This document shows positions 1 to 11,245 of a stretch of DNA of 64,000 bases, piece after piece (the first letter of the stretch is position 1; every line of letters starts with the position of its first letter). Both the position numbers and the translations under genes were made by a program. Below the pieces are notes generated by a model that did not search any database, had not been told where the DNA came from, and worked only from the letters and a program-made list of their open reading frames with translations. The stretch covers positions 327,501 through 391,500 of the forward strand of contig JACEVL010000156.1 in assembly GCA_020284085.1 (NCBI GenBank), written 5' to 3'. This DNA comes from Aporrectodea caliginosa (lineage: Eukaryota; Annelida; Clitellata; Crassiclitellata; Lumbricidae).

Positions 1-525
1 CAGTTACAATGGACATTCATCCAATTTAAAAGCACTAAAACTGTCGAAAGTTTTCTGATAGGCCTATAACAGTTAATAATTTATCAACGTATTTTCTTAT
101 GAAATTATTTAGCAATGTAAACTACGGTGGTTTAACCAGGTCAAAGATCATGGAACTGGAAGCGATTTGGAGGCTTGTTACTGAACAATTCATTGAAGCA
201 ACACAAAGTTTCTATGAAACAGCTCTGAATAATTATATAAACCTATGGCGGGCGGAGTTTGGACGTTTTGACTTCTTTGTTTGGACGAACCTGACTCTGT
301 GTCACCATGTGCAGTGTGGGTTGAAGTTGAACGGTGTCTTGAAACATTTGTTGCTATGTCCCAGTATATCGGAATACCTACCCATCGACGACAATAGTCT
401 GTTTAAATAAGTTACGTTAGGAACTATGTTATACTACTGAGAAGGTGACTGAATGGCATGAGTCGAATGCAAGTGTTGTTGATAGAAGGGTCGATGTCTT
501 CACTTTCATTACAACTCACAACACA
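1..525. other. Unassigned left edge
   Basis: A 103-codon open frame lies at 99-410 (+), but it has no recognisable motif and no support from another copy. I see no RNA gene or transposon here. It is probably intergenic. Confidence 0.4.
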
Positions 526-1135
526 GTAAGTAAGTAAGTAAGTATATCCTTTATTGAAAAACCAACTGCTAACCGCATTTTGGTGTACAAAGATCATCAA
601 AGATAAAAACAATTAAGTATAGAGCATCCGTGTGACAAATGTTTTACGAGATAGAGAGTTTGCCTTAGGTATTATTCTATTGTGGGTTCTGGGGCGTAGC
701 GAGTATGAAACAGTTTTCACGGGAGGCAGTACTTGATGTAATACATGTGCAGGGTTGCTGATGATGGTAGAAAAGAGGTTAGAGTCTGCTTTTCTGCAAA
801 GTTGCTCGAAACTTTGGTAGGATTCCGGTAGATAACGAGACCGGACCAGTCGCCTTATAGTTGCCTGAAGACGAGAGCGTCCCTCTACCCCCACAAAGCC
901 CCACCACGCTGGGGCCGCATAGAGCATCCGCGACACTGTGGTGGCATTTGTTACATCACACAGAGATTGGCCCTTTAACCCATGTGCTGTTAGAACGCGG
1001 AGGGCATACATTGACTGTCTAGCCTTAATGACAATGTTGTTAACATGCATGTCGAAGTTGAATTGTTCTGACAAAGTGACACCTAGGAGGCTAGGATCTT
1101 CATGTGCTTTACCCTGGCGAAGCCCGGTGTAACTT
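526..1135 (-). mobile_element. LINE 3' fragment, end of reverse transcriptase ORF
   Basis: The minus-strand frame from about 1130 to 613 reads as the C-terminal part of a non-LTR retrotransposon ORF2. It contains SLLGVTLSEQFNFDMHVNNI, then AAPAWWGF, then VLHQVLPPVK and LRPRTHNRIIP. This is the usual region after the RT core in CR1/jockey-type elements. The copy is 5'-truncated. The 3' end at 526-620 carries a (TAAG)n tail and a TTTATTGAAAAACCAACTGC-like end that recurs near 28000, 39750, 48790 and 49150. The clade is inferred from general resemblance only. Confidence 0.75.
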
Positions 1136-2000
1136 TTGGAAGATCAACACCCAACCCTCTCATTGGTCGCCGAACTATCATCAGTGGTAAAGAATGTCAA
1201 AATATTAGTATGGTTTATGTTGTCAAATGCGTCAATTCAGACAGTATTCTCAATGATGAAACACTTTGAACTGGCGATAAGAGTAGGTTGGAGGTTCCTA
1301 CACTGAAGTCTAATAGTATGCTTAACATTAAATTTAACTGTGATGACACCTGCAACGAAATCTTCGAAAAGCTTTCGCAGAACAGAACTTTACTAAGAAA
1401 ACTCAATCTTCCGAGAAATATAAGTAACTTTGAACCTCTTCAAGGTATAGTACAGCGCTTCCAAATATTTTCAGTGTCACGGACCGGCATAATTTTTCCA
1501 CTACAGGAGGACCGGTGCCAAATGTAATTAATTATTTCTCCTTTTTCGTTTTCGATCACCTAAATTCCTCAAATATGTATTAAAATTGATCAAATGGACG
1601 TTTAGCCAATTATGTGACTCTATTGCCTTTAAATGCTAACCTAATAAGAGTTTTTGTTATGACTTTTAAAAATATAATAGCCATTTCTTGATTCCGAGAC
1701 AGTTTGATCAGTTTCTTGACTCACTTTGCGGACAGGCAACTGAGGGCTCGCGGACCGGCCCCGATCCGCAGACCACCACTTTAGGTAGCACTGCATACCT
1801 ATAGCCTACTATAAGTAACTATAGTAAATGTTGACAATAGGGAGTAGGCCTAAAGGTTTAGGCCCTCCTATGGTCCTATACCTAAGTAATTACAACTGTA
1901 AGTTTTTGTAAAAGTGACCCGGTTTGTGATGGCCAGTTAATGGTCACCTTACATTAGAGGCGAGAGCAGAATTTCTAAAAATAAAATGCAACGGCAATGA
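1136..2000. other. Intergenic, nothing recognised
   Basis: Short frames at 1215-1527 show no family motif. TAGGCCTA-type words occur around 1845. The stretch from about 1930 belongs to the conserved 3' flank of FBP1, since a matching sequence lies downstream of FBP2 to FBP7. Confidence 0.4.
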
Positions 2001-2202
2001 AGAAGGAACTTGTCTTTTATTAAAGTAAATAATGTAAACGAATTCTCAAAGAATATGATACAGCTGTATATCAAAGAGAATAGTTATTATAACACAGCTC
2101 TTTAAAAGGACAAATGATAATTAGGATAAAAAGTTACACGAGATGTCGAAACTATTTAACACAAATTGTCTCCATCGAAAACATCCCTAAGAGTGGTTAT
2201 TC

Positions 2203-3056
2203 TTACACGAAACGGAAGATAGTCAAAACATCGAAACTAGAATTCTGAGGACGATCAATAGACATTATCTCATTTCTCTCGCTATTTAAGTGCAATTTAC
2301 AGGGGATAAGGATCTCTGCCTCATGCGGCTGCAGACCAGTAAAATTCAGCAGATTAAGTTCTGAGTCTAAAAGCTCGGAACTGCCTTGATAATTGGTTAT
2401 CAAAATTCTACCATAAATATCTGCAAAATTCACACCAGTCTGTGACCTAAGTGCTGACTGAAATCGGCGTATAACACTCCCAAACGTATCGATCTCAATT
2501 AAGTGTGTTTTATATAGGTCGTCCAACGAAAGCAATACAAGGTTTCCGTTTGATTTCTGAATCACATTGTTAACCCTTATGGACCCATGCACATCTGGGG
2601 ACAACACTACTTCATGCTGCAATGAACCGTTTGCAGCATAAATTCTTACTACGGTAGGAGTCGGTTTTTCCTCCCTTGATAGGGTTATTAGACTACCATT
2701 GGCGGATACTGATATAGTGCGTAATTTTATATCAGTAATCCATGGCGATATTACATACTGGTGTTCTTCAGCCTTCGTAATGCGTAAGACTGAATCGGAT
2801 TCTGATTTCGCGCCAACTACCTGTACATACACACAGTTTGAAACGCTGCAAGCTGCTATGTCCTTCAGACATACTCCTGGTAATGGGATGACATCTTTCA
2901 CCTCTGCCAAATTGTTGTAGTCGAAAACATTGATAACAAAGTCGTCACCATTTTGTCTGCAGAGTAGAAATATTTCATCTTTCGTTGCAGTTTCTTCGAA
3001 AACTGAATACTGGATCGGATACTGATGCAAAATTTCCAAACGAATCGTCTCCTGAG
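2203..3056 (-). CDS. FBP1 exon 4, beta-propeller
   Basis: The exon is open from the acceptor (T-run then TAG|CTCAGGAG) to TAA. No ATG is needed: the frame enters from exon 3 as the split codon G|CT followed by QETIR. Blade-like repeats can be seen, such as DEIFLLC, VSNCVYV, VSANGSLITLS, NGNLVLLS, YGRILIT and NSERNEIMSI, each followed by a strand-turn-strand pattern. The match to NHL-like propellers is by pattern, not by search. Confidence 0.8.
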
Positions 3057-4433
3057 CTAAAAAAAGTTCAAACGTTTATATAAATTGCGAAAAAGAAATG
3101 AAATCATTAAATAAACGTTCTCAAATGGTCACACAGCAGTTTTAAAAAATACACAGAAACGTAGCCATGGCACACAATTGACTGTTACCGGTATTAAAAA
3201 TGCCACTTTAAATGCGAAGTATAATGCACAATGAGCTTGAAACGTAACAAACCAGAAACGAGGATAATCGAAACGTGTATACGTAGCCTACAGTGTAACA
3301 GGGCCGGATTTACCGGTATGCTCAATATGCTTTAGCATGGGCTGCCCCCCCCCCACCCGTCCGCAGACGGAATGCTGGAGGACAGACACAGAATTTAATA
3401 CACCAAATTATTATTTGTTCATAAGAAGAAGGTATTAGTTTTAGTCCAAGCAAGAAGTTGCAAATTTTAAATGTCAGTAATGCAACCAACTGCTGTTTCT
3501 TTTGACTCAACTTCTTTATAACAATAGATGATCTATTGCTATATCACTTTTATTTTTATTCCAAAGCGATTCGTTCCCTGGATTAAAGTTTTAGTTTTAC
3601 GGCTCTTAAACGTAGACGATGCCTATAACCTTTCTGCTTTCCGGTGCTAAGAAACGCCAACTTCGTATCAAAAACACTGAACAGACGTAGAAAATCATTC
3701 TTCGTGTGCATCCATAGGTCTGTACGTTTAAGAAGATAGACAGAAAATGTATCGACGTTAGAAGAACACAATAGTACTAATTGATGAAGAAACTACGTTG
3801 GACACAGACATTAGAGAAACTGGAAGTAAGAAGACCTAGTTTAAGTGACAATCGAGGTTTCTTTATTACTATATTTAGGATTGATATGAACAGAACGATC
3901 AAAAGCATAATAGAAAGGAGTACATAGAAGGCACGAAGTCAACGTATTTTATGAATGCACTGTATCCGATGATTCGTGGGAAATTTTAAGTTGGCATGAA
4001 AACAGCGCAGATTGCAATCGGTTGCGTTATTTCTGAATACTCGTCCATGTGTATTGTTATAACGGGGATGTGCGATATGCCATAGTATGGTCAAATCTGC
4101 GCATGTCGTTGACCATCATGTTGGTTGTTGATCGACGTCTCCGTCATTTCGACGGATTATTTCGTCTAAACGCAAAATATTTCTCAGTAGCTTCGGACAT
4201 GTTGTAGTTTTCTGGTGCTAGGTATGCGTGCCGGATTTATTCGTCGGTTTGTCAAGGATTTATGCGTTTGATGGTATTTTGTTCGCAAATCGCCTTGGCT
4301 AACAACATACCCCCGACTGCCTCGGCGATAGCTGAGGAGTTACTTAAGCACTGACTGTAATTTAAATTTCAGGCTATTGTTAACCGTAGGCCTAAGTATG
4401 ACACAGAGCTTTATGTGAATTTCATGAACTAAC

Positions 4434-4641
4434 CAGTGGCGTCTAGAGTTCTGTGAATTTCATTTCGAAAAAACTTGGTCTCACAGATGCTGTTCCATTG
4501 CGAGCAGACAGTTCGAAGTCGGTCTATCACAAGATCAAGTTTTTCTTTCCACACACTTTTGGCCAGCTTCATATCCTTCACTTCCATAGCTACGAGTTTA
4601 ACGAGGATACATTCGAGTAGCTCGATCGGTAGATCTTGCAG
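4434..4641 (-). CDS. FBP1 exon 3, F-box-like
   Basis: The exon has 208 nt, is open, has acceptor GTAG|CTGCAAG and donor ACTG|GTTAGT, and ends in phase 1. It encodes LQDLPIELLECILVKL, then a lysine-rich insert, then LRTVCSQWNSI and FFRNEIHRTL. The LP-E-IL and VC-W spacing matches an F-box with a longer middle insert. Confidence 0.75.
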
Positions 4642-5340
4642 CTACATGGGAAAGATAAAAGACATCACGCTTTGTCATAGAGTACTTTAGAACTACTAAG
4701 CATAAAATGATTAAAGTGGGAAAATCAATCAGCCAATTAATTGACACCACAGCAAACCAAATAGAGGTCACTTTGAAAATCAGTTTACAGTTGATATATG
4801 TGCATGAAATGGATGTAACATCACAGGACCTCTTTCTCGGTCAACTGTTGATGCCGGTTATTTGGCGTTTCCAGAAGTTTATAGAGATGCCAGTAACCAA
4901 TGCCGTACCCACCTTTGTCAACTTCATATTGATTGGTATTAGAAAACTGATTACTCCTTTTCTGACGATCTTCTAGTTCTTATCACGGAAATTTGCTTAT
5001 TATACCAATTTGGCTCATCATGCATGCTGAGAGTCGCAATCGCGGGATCACATGACGTCCTCAACAAATACCACAGTCAATGGAAGCAACTAGGGAATAC
5101 TAGTATAACACTCTCCCTATGGCATCTATAGTGTGTAAAGTCGACTTCATCTCGTGTTTAAAACCAGTGAAGGAAGAATTTATACAGCCTGTATGCTGCT
5201 GCCTTCGCGACAAATCTGTCCTTTTCTTTATAAGTACAAAAAACTATTTAAAAAACGAGAATCATGAAATTGTCGAATTGTAAACCATGTTATTCAAACA
5301 ATTCACAAAGTTTAGATTCAAAGAAGATTTTAGACTTGCA

Positions 5341-5492
5341 TTATTATTATTATTATTATTATTTTTTACCCGAGGTAGTTCTAATCCCTCAGGCCGCTAA
5401 AAAATGTTCGGAGACAATAAGATGGACGTCTTGAACGGCATTCACTCGACAAGTTCTGGTTGGGCAAAAGTACCACGGAAGGCCATTATTTG
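5341..5492. repeat. Insertion in FBP1 intron 2 between copies of GACTTGCATTATTATT
   Basis: About 150 bp that is absent from sister introns is bounded by near-identical words (GACTTGCATTATTATT) at about 5334 and 5492. This looks like a retroposed fragment with a long target duplication that seeded the adjacent ATT array. The fragment itself is not recognised. Confidence 0.5.
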
Positions 5493-5497
5493 ACTTG

Positions 5498-5498
<1 letters not shown>

Positions 5499-5580
<82 letters not shown>
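5499..5580. repeat. (ATT)n microsatellite
   Basis: An almost perfect trinucleotide array that sits where the splice donor of FBP1 exon 2 should be. Confidence 0.95.
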
Positions 5581-5606
5581 GTGTCATGTATTATTATAAT
5601 TATTCA

Positions 5607-5658
5607 TCAATGAGACGAGTTTAGCACGTTTAGCGTCGGTGTCGCTGTTGGGACTCTG
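5607..5658 (-). pseudogene. FBP1 exon 2 remnant
   Basis: The acceptor TTTTTTGTAG|CAGAG and the segment CTAAACGTGCTAAACTCGTC match the micro-exon of the other copies. The reading frame is shifted and the donor is gone. Confidence 0.75.
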
Positions 5659-6329
5659 CTACAAAAAACATAAATGCAATTTTAAGTGCAATTAATTTCC
5701 TTAATTATAGAGTAGAAATTTGTGCTATAAGGAGCCCTATAATACAGTCACATAAAATGTTGGTCGTCTGAGCTAAGAAATGACTGCAACAGTGCATTTC
5801 AGTGTATTTATTGACAGCGAAGGTATACAATAGAGTTGTATTTTAGAGTAGGTCGTATTAAATTATTTCAATGATTCTCATGATAACTGTAATGAATCCA
5901 GCTTCTAATTAAGCAAGATTTTTTCATCAATCCCACTTCTATTTAAAGTGCAATTATTGTCATCAATTCCACTTCTATTTAGCAAGAATTGTTTTCGTCA
6001 ATCAAACTTGTATTCGACCAACGATTAAACCCATACGACGCTGCGGCTAAACTACACGCTTTCTTCATCAATCCAGCTTCTACTTTAGCAAATAAATAGT
6101 TTTATCAATCTAACTTCCATTTCGGCAAACAATTACTGTTATCAATCCAGTTTTCATTTATGCAGACACAAAAAAGAAATAATACAATACACTAAAATAC
6201 TCGGCCGGCAGCATTATGAATTGAATACGCTAAAATGCACTTTTACCTAAATGACATAGCGTTCAGTATATACAACTGATTGCAACCTTGAAAAACATTG
6301 AACTAAATTCCTAAGCGGCGTAAACTTAC

Positions 6330-6393
6330 GATCTGAGCCTTCAGTTGTTTGCTCGTCATTACTGGATTCCTCTGCTGTTCGTTTCGTGGACAT
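6330..6393 (-). CDS. FBP1 exon 1, start exon
   Basis: The exon has 64 nt from ATG to donor GATC|GTAAGT. It encodes MSTKRTAEESSNDEQ followed by TTEGSD and ends in phase 1. A pyrimidine tract ending in TAG|AG lies just upstream of the start (near 6420), so a 5' UTR intron is possible. Confidence 0.7.
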
Positions 6394-6615
6394 GGCGTTA
6401 GGGAAGCAGTAGGATCTCTAGAAGAAAACACGTCGCCTCCTGCCACAATCAACATCAGTATTGGAAAAAACACCAATAGTTGCTGGAAAGGGCTGAGTAT
6501 AAATTAGGCTATATGTTCGAAAGCAAGAAATAAATAATGTTCGAATTGAAGTTATAAACAGTTGAAGGTATAACATGAATAAAGACGTCTCGTCTCGTCT
6601 TGAAACGAAATATTG

Positions 6616-6623
6616 TGACGTCA
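6616..6623 (-). promoter_or_regulatory. CRE palindrome upstream of FBP1
   Basis: TGACGTCA, 223 bp upstream of the ATG, inside a conserved TTGTGACGTCACACAATGG block. CRE is the known binding site of CREB/ATF bZIP factors. Function here is inferred from conservation among paralogues. Confidence 0.5.
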
Positions 6624-6629
6624 CACAAT

Positions 6630-7782
6630 GGATGTTAAATCAAACCGTCGTTTTATAGAGCTGTTTTGTAATAATAATAATAATTATTATTATTATTAAA
6701 CTGTCACTTACAGCGCGCCTAAATAAGCGCGCAGGCCCTAACAGAAAAATCAGTCATAGTACCGTAGGCTAAATCTTAGACAAATAAGTGTTAAGGTTTG
6801 TTTTGAAAATCGATAATGTTGAAGATTTGCGGATAAAGTCCGTAATATAAATATAATATGTAATATAATATTATTTATATGTAATATATTTATAAATATA
6901 TTAATATGTAATATATTTATATATAAATTTCATTATATTTTATAAGCAAAACTATATTATTTTATTGTAATAAATGTTACGGATACTAAAATTTATATGT
7001 ATTTTTGCTATGTATTATCCTTTCTTTTAGATTATTTGTGTACTATTATTGCTATTTTGTTTTTTCTATTGCCAAAATGGATGATGGCTTAATGGTCAGG
7101 TAAACACTAAAAAAATGTGTTTCAAAGTCTTGTTAGATCTGGGGTGGTTGCTTTCTTCTCGTATGTTATTGAAAGTGTCTTGCAAATATCGCACTAAAAC
7201 GCCGGATGTATAAATTATTTTGCCACCTTTTACTCTCATGCGATTTCAGTTGCAGCAGTAGCACCGCCGCGACCAAGGTAGTTCTGGATTAGAATGACTC
7301 TGCTGGAAAGACGATCACTGCTACATCCGAGGTCAGACATTCATTCCACTGCCAAGAAATAACGTGCGCGCTATTGGGAAACCGACCATGAGGTTTGACC
7401 ATCCAGCCTGGTTTCTTACTGATAATTGTAAGAGGTAACTTCCATCGTCTAGTGTAGGACCAACAAAGCATCTAGCGATGTTGCACCAAAGCAAGCTGCG
7501 ATTGGGTCAGTATCCAAATCAGACTTATCAGACATAGAGACTGCCCATGGTGAGTAAGCAGTCAGACAAAAGGTAATCGTAGGTTATGGACGAAATGACG
7601 TGAGCACTTGTGCAGCACAAACAGATACAGGAAGAGATGGAAGGTAGTATTCGCGAGGCACGCTGCAAAATGAGATCTTCTTGATTAAGTATTGCATTGC
7701 GATTCTGCCACTGCCTTAAAGACATGCCAGACAGTAACAACCACTTGCAAGTCTACCTTTAATATGGCCATTTAAATAGAAC
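6630..7782. other. Intergenic, paralogous upstream block
   Basis: Holds an AATAAT run near 6670, a TATA/ATATT-rich stretch at 6840-6960, and a block at 7220-7330 (CACCTTTTACTCTCATGCGA and following) that recurs near 39560 and 59455. It lies upstream of FBP1 and is shared by sister copies. No gene is recognised. Confidence 0.5.
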
Positions 7783-8512
7783 ATGAACTATGTCCGTGAT
7801 CTTGGATTCATTCTCGATCCCGTCCTCTCTCTGTCTGATCACGTCAATAGTGTCTCTCGTTCCTGCTTCTACTACCTACGCCAACTCCGTGCCATCCGCC
7901 AATCACTCCCACTGCACGCTATCACGGCTTTGGTCCATGCATTGATCTGTTCCAGGATTGATTATGGGAATGCGGTGTACATTGGTCTCTCCTCTATAAA
8001 TACATCTAAACTTCAGTCCATTCTAAACGCTGCCGCCCGCCTCATAGGGGGCATTGCAAAGTTTGACCATATCTTCAATTTTATCCGTGATTCCCTTCAC
8101 TGGCTCCCCATCCGCCAGCGTATCCAATTCAAGGTCTGTCCCCTCATGCGAAGCTGTCTTGCTGGTTCTGCTCCTCACTATCTTAGGGCTTTTTGTACAC
8201 CAGTATCTTACTGTATGTGCACAGTCGTTCCTCCCTTCGGTCCTCGGCCCGTGGTTACTTGGTTGTCCCGCGGGTGCGTACTGTCTACGGCACGGCCCAA
8301 TCTAGGAGTTTCGCTATTGTTGGTGCCAATATCTGGAACCAGTTACCTCAGTCCCTCAGGACTGATCTTTTTTCTATTTCTTTTGACCAGTTCCGCCAGC
8401 GCCTGAAAACCTCTCTTTACCGGTGAAGACACTGGCCCTGGTCGGGAGCGCCTCTGTTTTTGAGTGGCGCGATATAAATGCTAGATTACGATTACGATTA
8501 CGATTATGACTT
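7783..8512 (+). mobile_element. CR1/L2-like LINE 3' end, frameshifted
   Basis: The frame from 7783 reads YVRDLGFILDPVLSLSDHVN, then CSRIDYGNAVY, LNAAARLIGG and DSLHWLPIRQRIQF, which is the C-terminal region of a non-LTR reverse transcriptase. A frameshift near 8200 moves the reading to another frame that ends in FAIVGANIWNQLP and RLKTSLYR. The 3' end is GGGAGCGCCTCTG then GCGCGATATAAATGCTAGA, followed by a (GATTAC)n tail at 8484-8510. The copy is 5'-truncated and dead. Confidence 0.85.
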
Positions 8513-9260
8513 GAGAGAAACTGACATAGACGTAACCATCAGCGACCGGCGACACAGAGAGAAAGAGAGACACAGAGAGCGAGAGAGACAGACAGAGACA
8601 GACACAGAGATTGACGATAGAAGAGATGGCATATAGAAACTTTCTTTCAAACAGGTCGTAGAAGAAAGTCTATAATAAGGAACGTTCAAAAGTGAAGTTC
8701 TTTGGTCAATAGCGGAACCTGTCAGCAAGGGTGAAGTGTGACTAATATACTATTTTAACGCCTCTCTCGCAGTTTAAGATCCTGTTCACAACTTGCCATA
8801 ACAGATCACCTTGCGTATCAGAGTGAAGGGGGTCCAAGGACAAAAGTAGATGAGACGAAAAACAAATAACCCTACTTTGCATTTTGTAATTACTTGTTAC
8901 GTTCGCTATTACTGATACATTCGTTTGCAACATTACCGACCATCATCTCCGTGGTTTTATGTTGAAAGCAAAGCAATTCGTAAGGATTGCCTAATGGTGG
9001 GAGACGATATCGGAGGTTAAAGACGATGGCAGACAGGCCTAACTTAGCAAAAACGGTTCATGAGAAACATGCTTCATTACAGGTAGAAGGAGATTCAGTC
9101 GGAAAATTCTCTCGAGCGTGGCAAACCATCGAAGCTATAGGCGATCTGTCAACGCTGCTGAAGCGAAACAAGGTCTGCAGCGGAGGCGGGGCACAGCAGG
9201 CTACGCTCTCAGCGGACGGCTTCAATAAGTTCCAGGAATTTCTATAGCGACACTGGGATA
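8513..9260. repeat. Repeat block paralogous to 50395-52150
   Basis: Starts with an AGAGA/ACAGA-rich stretch (8550-8610), then sequence matching 51560-52150 in order: GAACCTGTC...GTGTGACTA, the GATCCTGTTC...CAACTTGCC stretch, then GATATCGGAGGTTAAAGACG and CAGCAGGCTACGCTCTCAGC. The copy near 52140 continues into LINE ORF2-like sequence (FFADKIASI), so this is probably decayed LINE. Confidence 0.55.
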
Positions 9261-9334
9261 ATGATTATGGCATCAGGCAGTGGTCTCCATTAAAGAAAAC
9301 CGTGGCGAAGCCTAAGCCAGATTCCAGACTTAGT

Positions 9335-9667
9335 TCAGTCGAAACCCAGTAAAGAAAACCCGAGAACACAAGGGAAGAGCCTACAGAAGAAATGGTTTTT
9401 CCAGTCCAGGAAGAGATGCTTTTGGGGGCCACGAACGTTTGCCGAAAGAGTTCCCGAACCTAGGACAGCAACAGGGAAGGTTAGCCTGTCAAGAGCTGTC
9501 TTTGTCCGCTGAATAGCAAAAGCGAGAAAGTCAGAAGGCCACGTGAGTACAGAGAGGTCTTTGGAGTCAGCATAGAGTGAGGATCGTATGGTTAATTGTT
9601 TATTTGGTTTAAACCTAGACTGAACAAGCCAAAAAGAATGTGGTGGCTTAATTAACGAAGAATCCAT
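9335..9667. repeat. Repeat block paralogous to 16740-17060
   Basis: The sequence from AAACCCGAGAACACAAGGGAA to the TGTGGTGGCTTAATTAA stretch matches 16744-17045 along its length. The 110-codon minus frame is not conserved in the other copy, so I do not call a gene. Confidence 0.55.
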
Positions 9668-9676
9668 GCCTCCAGA

Positions 9677-9800
9677 GGTGTTCGATAGTGTAGTGGTTAG
9701 CGTGGGGATTCAGCTGCCCACCAGGACAGAAAATTGGTACTTCACCGGCGCCCCATGGCCAACTCAGCATAAGAAGGGGACCTACATTGAGCGTACACAG
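9677..9800 (+). repeat. tRNA-like SINE remnant
   Basis: GATAGTGTAGTGGTTAGCGT resembles a tRNA-type A box region. The expected B box (GGTTCGAATCC) is not intact. Probably an old tRNA-derived SINE rather than a tRNA gene. Confidence 0.35.
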
Positions 9801-9899
9801 TCTGTGGGAAGATGAGACGGGGAGGAAGAGGACTAGCGACTTGTTCTCATATGCCGGGGCTTCGAAAATGAAGTCGCATACAATTCATACCTATAGATG

Positions 9900-10345
9900 G
9901 CGAAGTGTTATGACGTCGGCTAGCACGTGCTGTCTGTTATCAAATAGGCCAAGAAGAAACAGAGGGTAAAACGCCAGTAAGCGAAGATTTTTGGAGTATT
10001 ATGGTGAGGCGCAGACAAGCGTCAGGTTTCCATCTTACAGCTCGACCGACGTGCTCAGAAAGTATCAAGGCGTCCTTCCTTCCTGCCATAGAAGTGTACA
10101 ATCTATTTCTTGCGATTTCATCCAACGACTACAATAGGACATTTGTAATAATGAACAAATCATGGATTCAAGTGAATCGAAGTAAAAAATCATGATCCAT
10201 TTGAGAAAAAGGACGAAAAGGACAAAATGTCAGTAGATCACAGATACAAGAACTCAGACTACGATAGGTAAGCAAGTTGAAAAACCTGAATTACATTAAT
10301 CAACTGTGTTCCCGTTGCATGACATCCAAGAGCGCTCATTAACAA
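9900..10345. repeat. Repeat block paralogous to 28510-29250
   Basis: TATGACGTCGGCTAGCACGTG, AAAACGCCAGTAAGCGAAGA, GCAGACAAGCGTCAGG and the GAACAAATCATG stretch recur in the same order near 28525-29040. No conserved open frame links the two copies. Confidence 0.6.
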
Positions 10346-10402
10346 GTTGCTATGACCTAGAAATTAATGTGAACGGAGTTATTTATTATTTTTATTAAAT
10401 TA

Positions 10403-10800
10403 TGTGACGACCCGCGCTTCCGCGCTGGCCAAGATGTGACGGACCCCTGTCTCTTCCGGATCGGCAGTGATCTGCTTGAGGGGGATCCTTCTTTACTTCT
10501 TCGTCTGGTACCCTGTGTGGCGAGTAGGGATTCTCCCTTTCTTCTCCTGTCCGCGTTGATCGATCTTTCCTTTCAGGTAAAGAATTTTCGTCGAAGGCCA
10601 CCATCGATGACTAACTCGATGAGTAGAACGACACGCAGACGTTTCAACAGTTCAAATTCTTATTAATAACAACTGAAACCGTGAACTCGACGACGTCTCA
10701 ATACAGAATGAACAAGGAGCCGTCAACTGAACGACGAACTATCGTAGATTGTGCCTCAAAATACACGCCCTTATATAGTCCTTAGAGAGCGGGAAACTTA
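10403..10800 (-). mobile_element. Possible solo LTR
   Basis: Starts TGTGACGACCCGCGC, a sequence style frequent at Gypsy LTR ends, and on the minus strand has TATATAAGGGCG near 10775 as a possible TATA box. The far boundary and a target duplication could not be fixed, so the call is tentative. Confidence 0.3.
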
Positions 10801-10825
10801 GCCGGGAAATCTACTCTATGTCCCG

Positions 10826-11245
10826 TGGACACAAGAAGACACCAAGGGAGACATCGGGGGACATCAGAGGGGACATTAACACGTGTTTTCCATAGGTATC
10901 AGAGGGGCCACAGAGGCGACATAAAGGGGACACAAGGGGACATAACAGGGGGGACAAAGGGGGCACAGGGGGACTCAAGGGAAACATTGCACCCAATGAC
11001 CCAACCTAAAAATGGGACATCGCACTCGATGAACCTACACAAGGGTACATCGCACTCAGTGATTCCGGGGCGGGGGACATTTCATTCAGTGACCCAACCT
11101 AAAGAGAGGACACAACACTCAGTGAACCGACACAATAGGGGATATCGCAATCGGTGACCTACAATAAAGAGGGGACATCGCACCCAGTGAACCCGGGGGG
11201 GGAGAAATCGCACTCAGTGACCCCACACAAAGAAGGGACATTTAC
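10826..11245. repeat. Degenerate G-rich minisatellite
   Basis: First GGGGACA units of about 10-12 bp, then units of roughly 36-38 bp built on GGGACATCGCACTCAGTGA plus ACCCAACCTAAA. Units are diverged. The open frames at 10811-11157 are products of the repeat. Confidence 0.8.

Larger units (their letters stand above)
2203..6393 (-). pseudogene. FBP1: F-box/beta-propeller gene copy, exon 2 broken
   Basis: First copy of the tandem family. Exons on the minus strand: 6393-6330 (start), 5658 to about 5607 (micro-exon), 4641-4434 (F-box-like), 3056-2203 (propeller, stop). Exons 1, 3 and 4 are open with good splice sites. Exon 2 is damaged. Against the FBP5 exon it lacks 2 nt, which brings a stop after nine codons, and its donor (GTAAGC in the sister copies) is replaced by an AAT/ATT microsatellite. 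Skipping exon 2 joins phase 1 to phase 0 and soon gives a stop. I infer a recent pseudogene, or a gene using an unknown transcript form, because the propeller exon has no stop. A poly(A) signal (AATAAA on minus) lies at 2021-2016. The intended role would be an SCF substrate receptor. Confidence 0.7.

Noticed and set aside
99..410. 103-codon frame at the left edge
   Set aside because: No motif, no paralogous support and no splice context; not called as a gene.
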